NCBI RefSeq assembly: GCF_947631635.1
Contig: NZ_CANRMB010000024.1
Coordinates: forward strand, 1-53,152
Source: an uncultured Dysosmobacter sp.
GTDB taxonomy: Bacteria > Bacillota > Clostridia > Oscillospirales > Oscillospiraceae
Length of the DNA: 53,152 bases
Direction: 5' to 3'
Part shown: one piece after another, positions 1-7,370 of the stretch
How the letters are laid out: every line of letters begins with the position of its first letter
How positions within the stretch are numbered: position 1 is the stretch's first letter
Made by a program: the position numbers and the translations under genes
The notes under the pieces: generated by a model
The model's database searches: none
Told to the model about the DNA's origin: nothing
The model's input: the letters and a program-made list of their open reading frames with translations, nothing else

Positions 1-77
1 TGAGCCTTGAGGCTCAGCCAGTAAAAACCCCTTATAGGGGTGGTGCATGCCACCCGTTTTACGGGTGGTCATGACTG
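1..77. repeat. Triple stem-loop, possible IS200/IS605-type element end
   Basis: Three consecutive palindromes are visible: GAGCC-TTGA-GGCTC (3-16), ACCCC-TTATA-GGGGT (27-41) and CCACCCGT-TTT-ACGGGTGG (about 51-69). An outer pair CCAGT/ACTGG brackets the last two. Hairpins of this kind are typical of IS200/IS605 ends and of the RNA scaffold made from the right end of TnpB elements. The block abuts the last codons of the serine hydrolase gene, so it could also be that gene's terminator: read on the minus strand, the middle hairpin is followed by TTTTT. No transposase is visible because the window starts here. Confidence 0.4.
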
Positions 78-2165
78 GAAAGACAAATGGAATCGGGCAC
101 CGGGGTCTCCGGCAAACACCAGCAGGCCGCCCTCGGGCAGAACGGCAGAGGTATCACCCCACAGGACGGAGGAGGCCGTGACCTGGCCATCGGCGTCGTA
201 GACCCAGAAGCCGCCGTCCTCCGGCAGCTGGACGGTCATGGTCTTGCCGGCGGCTCCGGCGGCGTGGTACCAGCGGGCGCAGCCGTCCTCCTGGACGGTG
301 GTATAGGACCGGCCGTCCCCGGTGAAGAGGTCCGGCGCCCCGGCCTCCTCCATGTACAGCGCGCCGTTGGCCTGGAGCCAGGTGACGCCGTCCCGGCTGG
401 ACACAGTGATGTCCTGCCCATCCCGGCCGCCGGTGCCGGGGACCTGAAGCTCATACCGGGCGGAGGTCTTATCCGCGATGCGGGCGGCGCCGAAGTAGCC
501 GGGCACGGTCTCCGGCGTCTCCTCCGTGCCGGTACTGGCCACTGCCAGATAGACCTGGGAGGTGTATTTCTCGTTCATGGGCAGGACGCTCAGAGTATAG
601 ATATCCGCCCAGAAGTCCGCTACATCCTGGGAGACGGTGTTTTCCGGCAGCTTCACCGCCGCGTAGTTGGAGGCGGGCATGACGCCCAGCTCCGGAAGCT
701 GGCCGACGGCCTTCTGGTAGAGATAGGTCTCGCCGTTGGATTCCTTGACGAACTGCACGCAGGCGGCGCCGGAGGCGTCCCGGAAGGTGCCGTCGGCGCA
801 GTAGGTGAAGGTCTGGGCCGGAAGCGAGGGATAGGCGAGGCAGCGCATGGACAGCACGCCGTCAGCGGAGACCGCCACCTGATACTGGGCGGCGGTGGAG
901 CCGTAATATCCGGCATTCTCCATCAGCTCCCCGGGCATGGCGGCGGGGGCGGACTGGGGGATGACGGGGACGGATTCGTCCAATTCCACGCCCTTGGCCT
1001 TCAGCGCGGCGGCCAGCATCTGGGCGGCAGCCAGCTCATTGTAGGTGGACACGCCGCCGGAGGAGAGCACCGCGGCGGCCATGTGATGCTCCGGGAGCAC
1101 CACCAGTCCCGCGTGGTACACCAGGGTGTCGCCGCCCTTTACCAGGGCGGTGATGCCGTTCTGACGGAAGGGGAACCACTCCACGGCGTCCCAGCCCAGG
1201 CCGTAGGACAGCAGGTCCAGCGTGTCGTCCGGCCAGATGCCCCTGGCGTATTCCGGGGCGGCCATGGCGGCGAGGGAGGTCTGGCGCAGCAGCTTGGTCC
1301 CGGTGAGGGCGCCGCCGAAGGCCGCCAGGTCCGCGGCGGAGGCGTAGATGCCGCCAGCGCCCACCACGTTCAGGCAGTCCTGGGGCAGGGGGCAGGGGTC
1401 AGCGCCGAAGTAGGTGTCGGCCAGGCGGCCGGTGTCAAAGCTGCCGCCGGGGGCGAAGGTGCTGTCCAGTCCGGCAGGTGTTAGGATGTTTGCCTGCACA
1501 TAGTCCATGAAGTCCTTCCCGGAGACGGCCTCCACCACCAGCTCCGCCAGGGTGAAGCCGTCGTTGCAGTAGACGCTGTACGCGCCGGGGTCCGCTTTCA
1601 GGCGCTGGGTGGCGAGGCGCTCCAGCAGCTGGTCCGTGGCGGCGGGGTCTGCGTCGTCAAACAGCATGGCGTCTGTAAAGGTGGAGCCCATCAGGCCGGA
1701 GGAGTGGTTCAGCAGCATCCGCACGGTGATCTGCCTGTATCGGGGGTCCGCCATTTTAAAGTCCGGCAGGTACCGGGTGACGGGGGCGTCCAGGGACAGT
1801 CTGCCCCGCTCCGCCAGCTGCATGACGGCCACGGTGGTGTAGATCTTGCTGACGGAACCGACGCCGTAGAGGTCTTGGTCCAAGTCCGCGGAGCTTGGGA
1901 GCGGGGCCTCGCCGGTGCCTTGGGCCGCCGTCTCACTGCCGGAGACGGTGATCCTGCCGTCCTCCCAGACGGCCCAGCTGATGCTGTTGGCGGCGCTGTA
2001 GGTCAGGGCGGCCTTGGCGGCCGATTGGGCGGCGCTGTCCAGCGTGGGCGCGGCGGGCTCCGCCGGAGACGCGGAGGGTTCCGCCGCCAGGGCCGGAGCC
2101 GTCAGGCTGAGGGCCAGGACCAGCGCCAGCAGCAGCGCGCGGCAGCGTGTTTGCAGATACTTCAT
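69..2165 (-). CDS. Exported serine hydrolase, class C beta-lactamase/PBP-like
   Basis: A 698-residue secreted protein of the beta-lactamase/CubicO/esterase superfamily. Residues 1-28 form a signal peptide ending ALAA. The catalytic domain follows, with the SxxK motif S104-V-S-K107 carrying the nucleophile and the YxN motif Y199-C-N201. The third motif appears as HAG rather than KTG, as in CubicO-type enzymes. About 300 further residues at the C-terminus have no recognised motif and may be beta-rich accessory domains. The family includes D-aminopeptidases, esterases and penicillin-recognising enzymes, so the substrate cannot be assigned. The ATG at 2165 has GGAAAGGAA upstream. Transcription probably starts from the MerR-type promoter at 2213-2243, implying induction by a stress ligand or metal. 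The gene ends directly at the stem-loops at the window edge. Confidence 0.85.
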   Translation of the reverse strand: MKYLQTRCRALLLALVLALSLTAPALAAEPSASPAEPAAPTLDSAAQSAAKAALTYSAANSISWAVWEDGRITVSGSETAAQGTGEAPLPSSADLDQDLYGVGSVSKIYTTVAVMQLAERGRLSLDAPVTRYLPDFKMADPRYRQITVRMLLNHSSGLMGSTFTDAMLFDDADPAATDQLLERLATQRLKADPGAYSVYCNDGFTLAELVVEAVSGKDFMDYVQANILTPAGLDSTFAPGGSFDTGRLADTYFGADPCPLPQDCLNVVGAGGIYASAADLAAFGGALTGTKLLRQTSLAAMAAPEYARGIWPDDTLDLLSYGLGWDAVEWFPFRQNGITALVKGGDTLVYHAGLVVLPEHHMAAAVLSSGGVSTYNELAAAQMLAAALKAKGVELDESVPVIPQSAPAAMPGELMENAGYYGSTAAQYQVAVSADGVLSMRCLAYPSLPAQTFTYCADGTFRDASGAACVQFVKESNGETYLYQKAVGQLPELGVMPASNYAAVKLPENTVSQDVADFWADIYTLSVLPMNEKYTSQVYLAVASTGTEETPETVPGYFGAARIADKTSARYELQVPGTGGRDGQDITVSSRDGVTWLQANGALYMEEAGAPDLFTGDGRSYTTVQEDGCARWYHAAGAAGKTMTVQLPEDGGFWVYDADGQVTASSVLWGDTSAVLPEGGLLVFAGDPGARFHLSFQS

Positions 2166-2212
2166 GTTCGTTCCTTTCCCGCCCCGGTGGGGCGCGTTGG
2201 TTTTACAGTGTC

Positions 2213-2243
2213 AGGATAAACCCTCCACCAGGGGGAAGGTCAA
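2213..2243 (-). promoter_or_regulatory. MerR-type promoter with 19-bp spacer
   Basis: On the minus strand, TTGACC and TATCCT are separated by 19 bp rather than 17. The spacer carries the dyad ACCTTCCCCC-TGGTG-GAGGGTT. An over-long spacer with a GC-rich dyad of this shape is the hallmark of promoters activated by MerR-family regulators through DNA distortion. It faces the serine hydrolase gene. No MerR gene lies in the window. Confidence 0.65.
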
Positions 2244-2282
2244 GTAAAAAATCAGGACCTCCCATGTTCCAACAGGCGGTCC

Positions 2283-2363
2283 CGGGAGCGGCGCACCGCT
2301 CCCGGCGTCTGCCGGAAACACAAAGGCGGCGTTGAGCGCAAGACTCAACACCGCCTGATTTTT
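2283..2363. terminator. Two hairpins, second terminator-like
   Basis: CGGGAGCGG-CGCA-CCGCTCCCG (2283-2304) is followed by AGGCGGCGTTGAG / CTCAACACCGCCT (2324-2356, one G-T pair) and GATTTTT on the plus strand. No plus-strand gene precedes it. It may insulate the hydrolase promoter from the RNA gene downstream, or end an undetected small RNA. Confidence 0.4.
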
Positions 2364-2407
2364 CAATCAAGGCGCGGCACACAAGCCCCATTTCCCGCTG
2401 TTCGCTC

Positions 2408-2436
2408 TTGAAAAAGAGACGGTGCAACAGTATAAT
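2408..2436 (+). promoter_or_regulatory. Strong sigma-A promoter of the 2.44-kb RNA gene
   Basis: TTGAAA (2408-2413), a 17-bp spacer and TATAAT (2431-2436). The start of transcription is predicted near 2443. No open reading frame with a ribosome site follows before the terminator at 2597-2633. Confidence 0.75.
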
Positions 2437-2442
2437 GGAGGA

Positions 2443-2633
2443 TACGGTGCAGCAAAAGCTGTTGTGTTGAGTGGTCGTGACACTCCCATAGGGAGATGGC
2501 GGGTTGCCGCCCGCCGTCTCCTGCCGCGGTTCATGTTTCCATTTCCAAGTGTAACCGATACGGCCAAGAAAATCAAGTCCCTTCCGGGGGTGAAAAGGGA
2601 GGACAGCGGCACTGCCGCTGTCCTCCCTTTTTT
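2443..2633 (+). ncRNA. Unidentified stand-alone small RNA, about 190 nt
   Basis: A near-consensus promoter and a perfect intrinsic terminator bracket about 190 nt with no credible reading frame. The body has a 12-bp hairpin GGAGATGGCGGG / CCCGCCGTCTCC (one G-U pair, about 2502-2531) flanked by less paired arms, and the terminator stem forms the 3' end. It lies alone between two minus-strand genes, so it is not the leader of a downstream gene. The signatures of tmRNA, RNase P RNA and SRP RNA are absent. Size and isolation would suit a 6S-type RNA, but I cannot see a diagnostic element. Confidence 0.55.
2597..2633 (+). terminator. Perfect intrinsic terminator of the small RNA
   Basis: The 14-bp stem GGGAGGACAGCGGC, loop ACT, its exact complement, then TTTTTT. 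Confidence 0.85.
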
Positions 2634-2726
2634 AGTGCGTGCTTTGGGGATGTCCCGCCGCCCAGTACAGCAGCTGGACCAGCGTGTTCATCAGATTTAT
2701 TTTCCGGAGGGAGGGAAGCCCGGCAC

Positions 2727-3569
2727 TCATGGGGCTCCGCCTGTCAGCAGGCCCAGAAGCGGCTCGAAATCCACACCCTCCCGCAGGGGGAGCTGGATCC
2801 GGGCGGTCCGTTCCGCGCAGGCCCGGACAAATTCCACGGCCTCCCCGGCGGCGTCTGTCAGGGACTTCCCCTTGACCAGCGCGCCGGTGAGGACGCTGGT
2901 GAACACATCGCCGGTGCCGTAGAACACCCGGGGCACCCGGCGGGTCTGCACGGCTTCGGTCCGGCCGGTCCTGGCGTCATAGCACATGGCGCCGGTCAGT
3001 TCCGGCGCGGTGGAGGCGCCGGTGAGGACCACAGAGCGCCTGCCGCCGAGACTCAGCCGTTCCACGATCTCCCGGCAGCCATCCCCGCCGGAGGGAAGGG
3101 CCTCGTAGGGAACGCCCAGCAAAAGGGCGGCCTCCGTCAGATTGGGAGTGATGACGTCGGCCTGTTCCGCCAGGTGGGCGGTCCCGGCGCACATGGCGGG
3201 GGTGTAGGTCTGATAGACCTTGCCGTGGTCCCCCATCACCGGGTCCACCACAGCGATGGTGCCTGGAGCCCGGAAGTCCCGGATAAAGTCCTCCACCATG
3301 CCGATCTGCCGCTCGCTGCCCAGAAATCCGCTGTAAATGGCCTGAAAGTCAAGCCCCAGAGACTTCCAGTGGGCGGCGACTTTGGGCATCTCGCCGGTCA
3401 TGTCCAGAAAGGTAAAGCCCTCGAAGCCGCCGGTGTGGGTGGACAGAAAGGCGGTGGGCAGGGGGCAGCACTGCACGCCCATGGCGGACAGGATGGGGAT
3501 AGCCACCGTCAGGGAGCAGCGGCCGAAGCCGGACATGTCATGGATGGCGGCGACACGGGGTGTTGACAT
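2727..3569 (-). CDS. pdxK: Pyridoxamine/pyridoxal kinase
   Basis: A 280-residue ribokinase-fold kinase of the vitamin B6 salvage pathway, phosphorylating pyridoxamine, pyridoxal or pyridoxine with ATP in the cytoplasm. The N-terminal IHDMSGFGRCSL segment, the central DPVMGDHG and TPNLTEA motifs and the C-terminal GTGDVF motif with its catalytic Asp all fit the PdxK/PdxY branch rather than ThiD. The length is usual for the clostridial form. The start is supported by GAGGGA upstream of the ATG at 3569. It is monocistronic; the small RNA gene lies beyond its 3' end. Confidence 0.9.
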   Translation of the reverse strand: MSTPRVAAIHDMSGFGRCSLTVAIPILSAMGVQCCPLPTAFLSTHTGGFEGFTFLDMTGEMPKVAAHWKSLGLDFQAIYSGFLGSERQIGMVEDFIRDFRAPGTIAVVDPVMGDHGKVYQTYTPAMCAGTAHLAEQADVITPNLTEAALLLGVPYEALPSGGDGCREIVERLSLGGRRSVVLTGASTAPELTGAMCYDARTGRTEAVQTRRVPRVFYGTGDVFTSVLTGALVKGKSLTDAAGEAVEFVRACAERTARIQLPLREGVDFEPLLGLLTGGAP

Positions 3570-3712
3570 GAAGAGATCCCTCGTTTCATCAAATCAGAAA
3601 ATCTATGCCATTGTATCGCAGATTTTGAGATTGTTCAATAGCGGAAACGACAAGGCGGGAGGATTTCACAGAAATAAAAACATCAAAATGACTTTCATAC
3701 GCAAATGGGATT

Positions 3713-3741
3713 TTGACAGCAGCGTACGGATGTGCTATAAT
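3713..3741 (+). promoter_or_regulatory. Consensus promoter for tRNA-Leu
   Basis: TTGACA (3713-3718), a 17-bp spacer and TATAAT (3736-3741) match the sigma-A consensus exactly. It reads through the half-tRNA at 3775-3805 into tRNA-Leu. Confidence 0.85.
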
Positions 3742-3767
3742 CAACAAAACTCTAATATAGGAAAAAA

Positions 3768-3812
3768 GCGGGCATGATGGAATTGGTAGACATGCGGGAT
3801 TTAGGCGTTGTG
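3768..3812 (+). pseudogene. Truncated tRNA-Leu 5' half
   Basis: Positions 3775-3805 match 3880-3910 of the intact tRNA-Leu at 30 of 31 bases (D arm through anticodon loop). The acceptor 5' strand differs, and no T arm or acceptor 3' strand follows. It lies 105 bp upstream of the intact gene, under the same promoter. It could be the residue of recombination between tandem tRNA genes or of a past integration. Confidence 0.6.
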
Positions 3813-3872
3813 ACCTCGGTGAAGGCTTTTGCCGCGCCGTCTTAGCGCCGCAAACCCCTCAAAATTGAATAT

Positions 3873-3957
3873 GCGCCTGTGATGGAATTGGTAGACATGC
3901 GAGATTTAGGTTCTCGTGCAGCAATGCGTATGGGTTCGAGTCCCTTCAGGCGCACCA
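3873..3957 (+). tRNA. tRNA-Leu (anticodon UAG)
   Basis: The acceptor arm GCGCCTG pairs with CAGGCGC. A D arm, a 5-bp anticodon stem CGAGA/TCTCG with loop TTTAGGT (anticodon TAG), a variable arm as expected for a class II tRNA, the T loop GTTCGAGTC, discriminator A and an encoded CCA are all present. It decodes CUN leucine codons. Confidence 0.95.
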
Positions 3958-3959
3958 GC

Positions 3960-4345
3960 TCAGAAATTCCTATCACCGCTCCGTTTTCGCCTTGCGGCGA
4001 AAACTGCGCTCCGATAGGAATTTCTTCGCTTTCCACCCGAACCCGCTCCGCTGAGCTTCGGGCGGAGAGGGGACGGGAGATGCGATCCATCTATGGAAAA
4101 ATCGGTTTTAACCTCTTATTGCAGCTCAGAAAAAGCCCTAGGGCGATGAAAAGGCCTTAGGGCCTTTTCATACGCCGGACGTGCTTTTTCTTCGCTTCCG
4201 ACCGCGATTCGCTCCGCTGGATTCGCGGTCGGAAAGGACAGGGTTGCGTAAGAAAGCATTTTTCTTGCCTTGGTGCAAAAGGAAAAGACAGGCACAGCCT
4301 GTCTTTTCCTTTTGGTGCTTTCCCGGTTTGCCAAGGACAAACCGG
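3960..4345. repeat. Cluster of long palindromes after tRNA-Leu
   Basis: Five hairpins occur in succession. The first (about 3961-4025) has outer arms AGAAATTCCTATC and GATAGGAATTTCT around GTTTTCGCC-TTGC-GGCGAAAAC. The second (4022-4086) and fourth (4186-4250) are two diverged units sharing the frame TTCTTCGCTT...CGCTCCGCTG...GGGA. The third is ATGAAAAGGCC-TTA-GGGCCTTTTCAT (about 4146-4171). The fifth is AAAAGGAAAAGACAGGC-ACA-complement (about 4276-4313), followed by CCCGGTTTG/CAAACCGGG. No real gene lies here. The palindromes may terminate tRNA transcription or be repetitive extragenic elements. Confidence 0.6.
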
Positions 4346-4544
4346 GCTGCTGCGGCGGGCTGATTAAAATCGTGCAGGAAAACCCTGACGGTTTACTACG
4401 CGCCAAGAGCCAGACTTCGCCCGGTTGCGCGTTAGCATGCTCTGCGGAAAAATGATATGTTCCGCAAAAGCCCCGATTCTGCCGGTTTTTTTGCTGCCCA
4501 AATGCCGGGATTTCAGAAATTATTTATTGCTAAGAAAAATGTAA

Positions 4545-4572
4545 TTGAAGAATCGTTATTTGATGATATACT
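4545..4572 (+). promoter_or_regulatory. Promoter of the GH5 gene
   Basis: TTGAAG, a 16-bp spacer and TATACT, 37 bp before the chosen start codon. Confidence 0.55.
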
Positions 4573-4609
4573 GTGCTTTGCAGCGTAGTGGAAAGGAATG
4601 GTCATACTT

Positions 4610-5965
4610 ATGAAAAAGAACAGAACTTTTATTGCTATTATTGCTGTTATTTTATGCCTGTGTTTGGCAGGTGCCTGTCTGTCTGCGTGTGGAAAGGCAG
4701 CAGAGGAGCCTGCAAAAGAGAATCAACAAATTGGGGAACGCTCAGATAGGGCTTCGGTGGAGGCAAAGTCAGAGTCTGATAAAGCAAAGGAAGAGGAGAA
4801 TAAAGAACCAGAGGAGCCGGATATTTCGTCGCCTTCCGTCTGCGGCAGGCTTTCTGTTGAGGGCACACAGCTTGTTGACGAGAGCGGGGAGGCTGTGCAG
4901 CTGCGAGGCTTAAGCACACATGGGCTGTCATTCTATCCTCAATATGTCAATGAAGCGCTTTTTGGACAGCTTCGCCAGGAATGGAAAGCAAATGTGATAC
5001 GGCTTGCCATGTATACGGCGGAATCCGGTGGGTATTGCACAGACGGTGACAAAGAGTATTTGAAAAATCTGGTTCGCAGGGGCGTGGAATATGCCGCGAA
5101 TCAGGATCTGTATGTCATTGTGGACTGGCATATTTTGTCGGATGGCAATCCCAACCAGTATACAGCGGAAGCAATCGATTTTTTTGCACAGATGACAAAA
5201 GAATTTTCCGGTTATGAGAATGTGATTTATGAGATCTGCAATGAGCCGAACGGCGGCACCTCCTGGGGAGAAATAAAATCCTATGCACAGAAGGTCATAC
5301 CTGTTATCCGCGCCAATGCGCCTGATGCTGTGATTCTGGTGGGAACCCCCAACTGGTCACAGTATGTCAACGAGGCGGCAGCAGACCCGATTACCGGTTA
5401 CGACAATATTATGTATACACTGCATTTCTATGCGGCAACCCATAAGGATGATCTGCGCAATACCATGACAGCAGCGATTGATGCAGGGCTTCCGGTGTTC
5501 GTATCGGAATATGGAATCTGCGATGCCAGCGGAAACGGCGGGATCGACGAGGCGCAGGCCAACGCCTGGGTACAGGTTATGGACCAGTACAAGGTCAGCT
5601 ATGTGGCCTGGAATATTTCCAATAAAAACGAAACCTCGGCGATTATTCAAAGTGCGGTGGAGAAAACCTCCGGTTTTTCCGAAGAGGATCTAAGCGATTC
5701 CGGCAGATGGCTGTATCAAATCCTGACAGGGGATGCTTTGCCTGCAGACAGCGGCCAGGCTCCGGCCGTTCAAAGCGGCAGCCGGAATACGGCTGTCCAG
5801 AGCGGCGATATGAAGGTTACGGCGGTGCTTGATAACAGCTGGGAAGCGAACGGTCAGCAATTTTACCAATACATGCTGACGGTAAAAAACACCTCAGACC
5901 AGCCCTGCGAAAGCTGGAAAGCGGATTTGATGCGTATTGTGAACCGCGGCCGCCATGGAAGATAA
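4610..5965 (+). CDS. GH5 endoglucanase lipoprotein, 3' end truncated
   Basis: An extracellular cellulase that hydrolyses internal beta-1,4-glucan bonds, anchored as a lipoprotein. The ATG at 4610 is preferred over 4598 because AAAGGA at 4592-4597 is properly spaced only for 4610. The order is a signal peptide with lipobox LSAC (Cys near residue 27), a charged Glu/Lys-rich linker to about 75, then a GH5 subfamily-2-like TIM barrel (about 80-375). Acid/base Glu212 is in NEPNGG and the nucleophile Glu300 in VSEYG. A carbohydrate-binding-like domain begins near residue 400 but breaks off at about 5925-5930, where an IS3 remnant begins; the last dozen residues come from IS sequence. The catalytic domain is complete. 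Base composition is lower in GC than the neighbours, suggesting transfer. Confidence 0.85.
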   Translation: MKKNRTFIAIIAVILCLCLAGACLSACGKAAEEPAKENQQIGERSDRASVEAKSESDKAKEEENKEPEEPDISSPSVCGRLSVEGTQLVDESGEAVQLRGLSTHGLSFYPQYVNEALFGQLRQEWKANVIRLAMYTAESGGYCTDGDKEYLKNLVRRGVEYAANQDLYVIVDWHILSDGNPNQYTAEAIDFFAQMTKEFSGYENVIYEICNEPNGGTSWGEIKSYAQKVIPVIRANAPDAVILVGTPNWSQYVNEAAADPITGYDNIMYTLHFYAATHKDDLRNTMTAAIDAGLPVFVSEYGICDASGNGGIDEAQANAWVQVMDQYKVSYVAWNISNKNETSAIIQSAVEKTSGFSEEDLSDSGRWLYQILTGDALPADSGQAPAVQSGSRNTAVQSGDMKVTAVLDNSWEANGQQFYQYMLTVKNTSDQPCESWKADLMRIVNRGRHGR

Positions 5966-6270
5966 GGCCCGGCGAAGGTGTGCGTTGGTCATACGCCGAT
6001 TTGAAAGTGGCGGTAATCAGTTGGGTACTGTTCTTTTTGGAAACTTTATAAGCGATGACCATGCGCGAATACAGGCCAAGGATCACGCAGACATCGTAAT
6101 ATCGTTCATTCAGTTTGAAGCAGGTAACGTCACTGACCCAGGTATGGTTTGGCTGCGTCACCTGAAATTGCTGCAGAACCACATTTTTTTGGGTCTATTC
6201 AATTTCAGCCAGTCTTGCTTTGTTACGGTGCGGATGCTGTACCATTCACTGTTTTTAAAGTTGTAATAAT
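5930..6270 (-). pseudogene. IS3-family (IS150-like) transposase remnant
   Basis: Minus-strand translation gives an rve-type DDE integrase segment: PNHTWVSDVT with the first catalytic Asp, then ERYYDVCVILGLYSRMVIAY, and an HSDRGSQY-like motif that reads HGGRGSQYAS, so the second Asp is lost. The part upstream of codon 6182 continues in another frame (QDWLKLNRP...), so there is a frameshift. The C-terminal Glu region is missing where it joins the GH5 gene. No intact inverted repeats are seen. It is a dead fragment whose insertion or deletion removed the end of the cellulase. Confidence 0.75.
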
Positions 6271-6311
6271 ATTTTCCTGTTTGCTGCGGAATTTTGGGAA
6301 GGGAAAATGTC

Positions 6312-6340
6312 TTGTGGCCCATATGGAAGCGTGGTATAAT
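6312..6340 (+). promoter_or_regulatory. radC promoter
   Basis: TTGTGG, a 17-bp spacer and TATAAT (6335-6340), 57 bp before the radC start. Confidence 0.6.
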
Positions 6341-6396
6341 ATGACATTCCAGATCTATCAAAAAACTGGGGATTTCAGCCAGAGGAGGGCGCCGGG

Positions 6397-7092
6397 ATGG
6401 GCATCCATGACGGACATCGGGAGAAAATGAGACAGCGCTTTTTGAAGGGCGGCCTGGAGTCCTATGCGGACCACGAGGCGCTGGAGCTGCTGCTCTATTA
6501 TGCGATCCCCAGGCGGGACACCAACCCCATCGCCCACGCCCTGATGGACCGGTACGGCTCCCTGTCCGCCGTGCTGACGGCTCCGGTGGAGGACCTGCAA
6601 AGGGTGGAGGGCATCGGGGAGAGCGCGGCCATCCTGCTGAAGCTGGTGCCGCAGCTGTCCCGCAAGGCCCGAATCGCGGACGTGGAACAGGAGACGGTGC
6701 TCAATTCCACAGAGCGGGCGGGGGCCTATCTGCTGGAACGGTTTGCGGATGAGAGAAATGAAGTGGTGTATCAGCTGTGTCTGGACCGGAAGGGAAAGCT
6801 CCTGGCCTGCAAGCGCCTGGGGGAGGGCAGTGTGACCAACGCGGAGCTGGACCTCCGCAAGGTGATGGAGAACGCCATCCTGACCTCCGCCAGCGCCATC
6901 ATCCTGGCCCACAACCATCCCAGTGGGCTGGCCCTGCCGTCCAAAGAGGATTATACGGCGACAGACCGGGTCAAGATGGCGCTGCATACCATCGGCGTGG
7001 AGCTGGTGGACCACATCATCGTGGCGGACGGCGATTTCGTGTCTATGGCGGATTCCGGATATCTGGACGGTATGGCGGAAATTGCTCCATAA
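6397..7092 (+). CDS. radC: RadC-family protein (JAB/MPN domain)
   Basis: A 231-residue protein with an N-terminal helix-hairpin-helix region (LQRVEGIGESAA, near residue 70) and a C-terminal JAMM metallopeptidase-like domain holding HNHPSG and a downstream Asp (SKEDYTAT). Both match the RadC family, whose once-presumed repair role is still unsettled. The start is set by AGAGGAGGG ahead of the ATG. The gene lies just downstream of IS3 debris, has its own promoter and is followed by repeat family 1, copy A. Confidence 0.92.
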   Translation: MGIHDGHREKMRQRFLKGGLESYADHEALELLLYYAIPRRDTNPIAHALMDRYGSLSAVLTAPVEDLQRVEGIGESAAILLKLVPQLSRKARIADVEQETVLNSTERAGAYLLERFADERNEVVYQLCLDRKGKLLACKRLGEGSVTNAELDLRKVMENAILTSASAIILAHNHPSGLALPSKEDYTATDRVKMALHTIGVELVDHIIVADGDFVSMADSGYLDGMAEIAP

Positions 7093-7129
7093 AATCGAAC
7101 AACTGTTTGCTTTTTGCCGGCTGATATGA

Positions 7130-7312
7130 TATAGTCAATTCACTTGAAAAATCGCATGGGATTTTTCAAGCGGACGGTGCCCGCTGTGGGTAAAGCGCAC
7201 AGGGATGGATGATGAAATGCAAATCAAGGCCGCGGTCCGCAGCCTGTCACAGCGCACATGCGCTGTGACACTTGAAAAGTGGATTTACCACTTTTCAAGT
7301 TATTTGATTATA
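7130..7312 (+). repeat. Structured repeat family 1, copy A
   Basis: A 183-bp element. Its ends are TATAGTCAAT and TTATTTGATTATA, imperfect inverted repeats. In order it contains CTTGAAAAATC/GATTTTTCAAG, GCGGaC/GCCCGC, a GTG/CAC hairpin, a conserved AT-rich box before GGCCGCGG, GTCACAGCGCA/TGCGCTGTGAC and ACTTGAAAAGTGG/CCACTTTTCAAGT. The same architecture occurs on the opposite strand at 36066-36250, with stem changes that keep pairing. It fills the radC-uvrB gap and carries no reading frame. It resembles a MITE or a repeated structured RNA. Confidence 0.75.
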
Positions 7313-7370
7313 GAATCCATAGAAAGACAGCCACAGTGAGAATACAATGCTGTTTGCGGAGAATGAATCT

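Noticed and set aside
87..1484. 465-codon plus-strand reading frame opposite the serine hydrolase
   Set aside because: A shadow frame caused by GC-rich third positions; Gly/Val/Arg-rich with no motif or ribosome site, while the opposite strand has signal peptide and catalytic motifs.
3768..3860. A second functional tRNA upstream of tRNA-Leu
   Set aside because: D arm and anticodon loop match, but no T arm, no matching acceptor 3' strand and no CCA.
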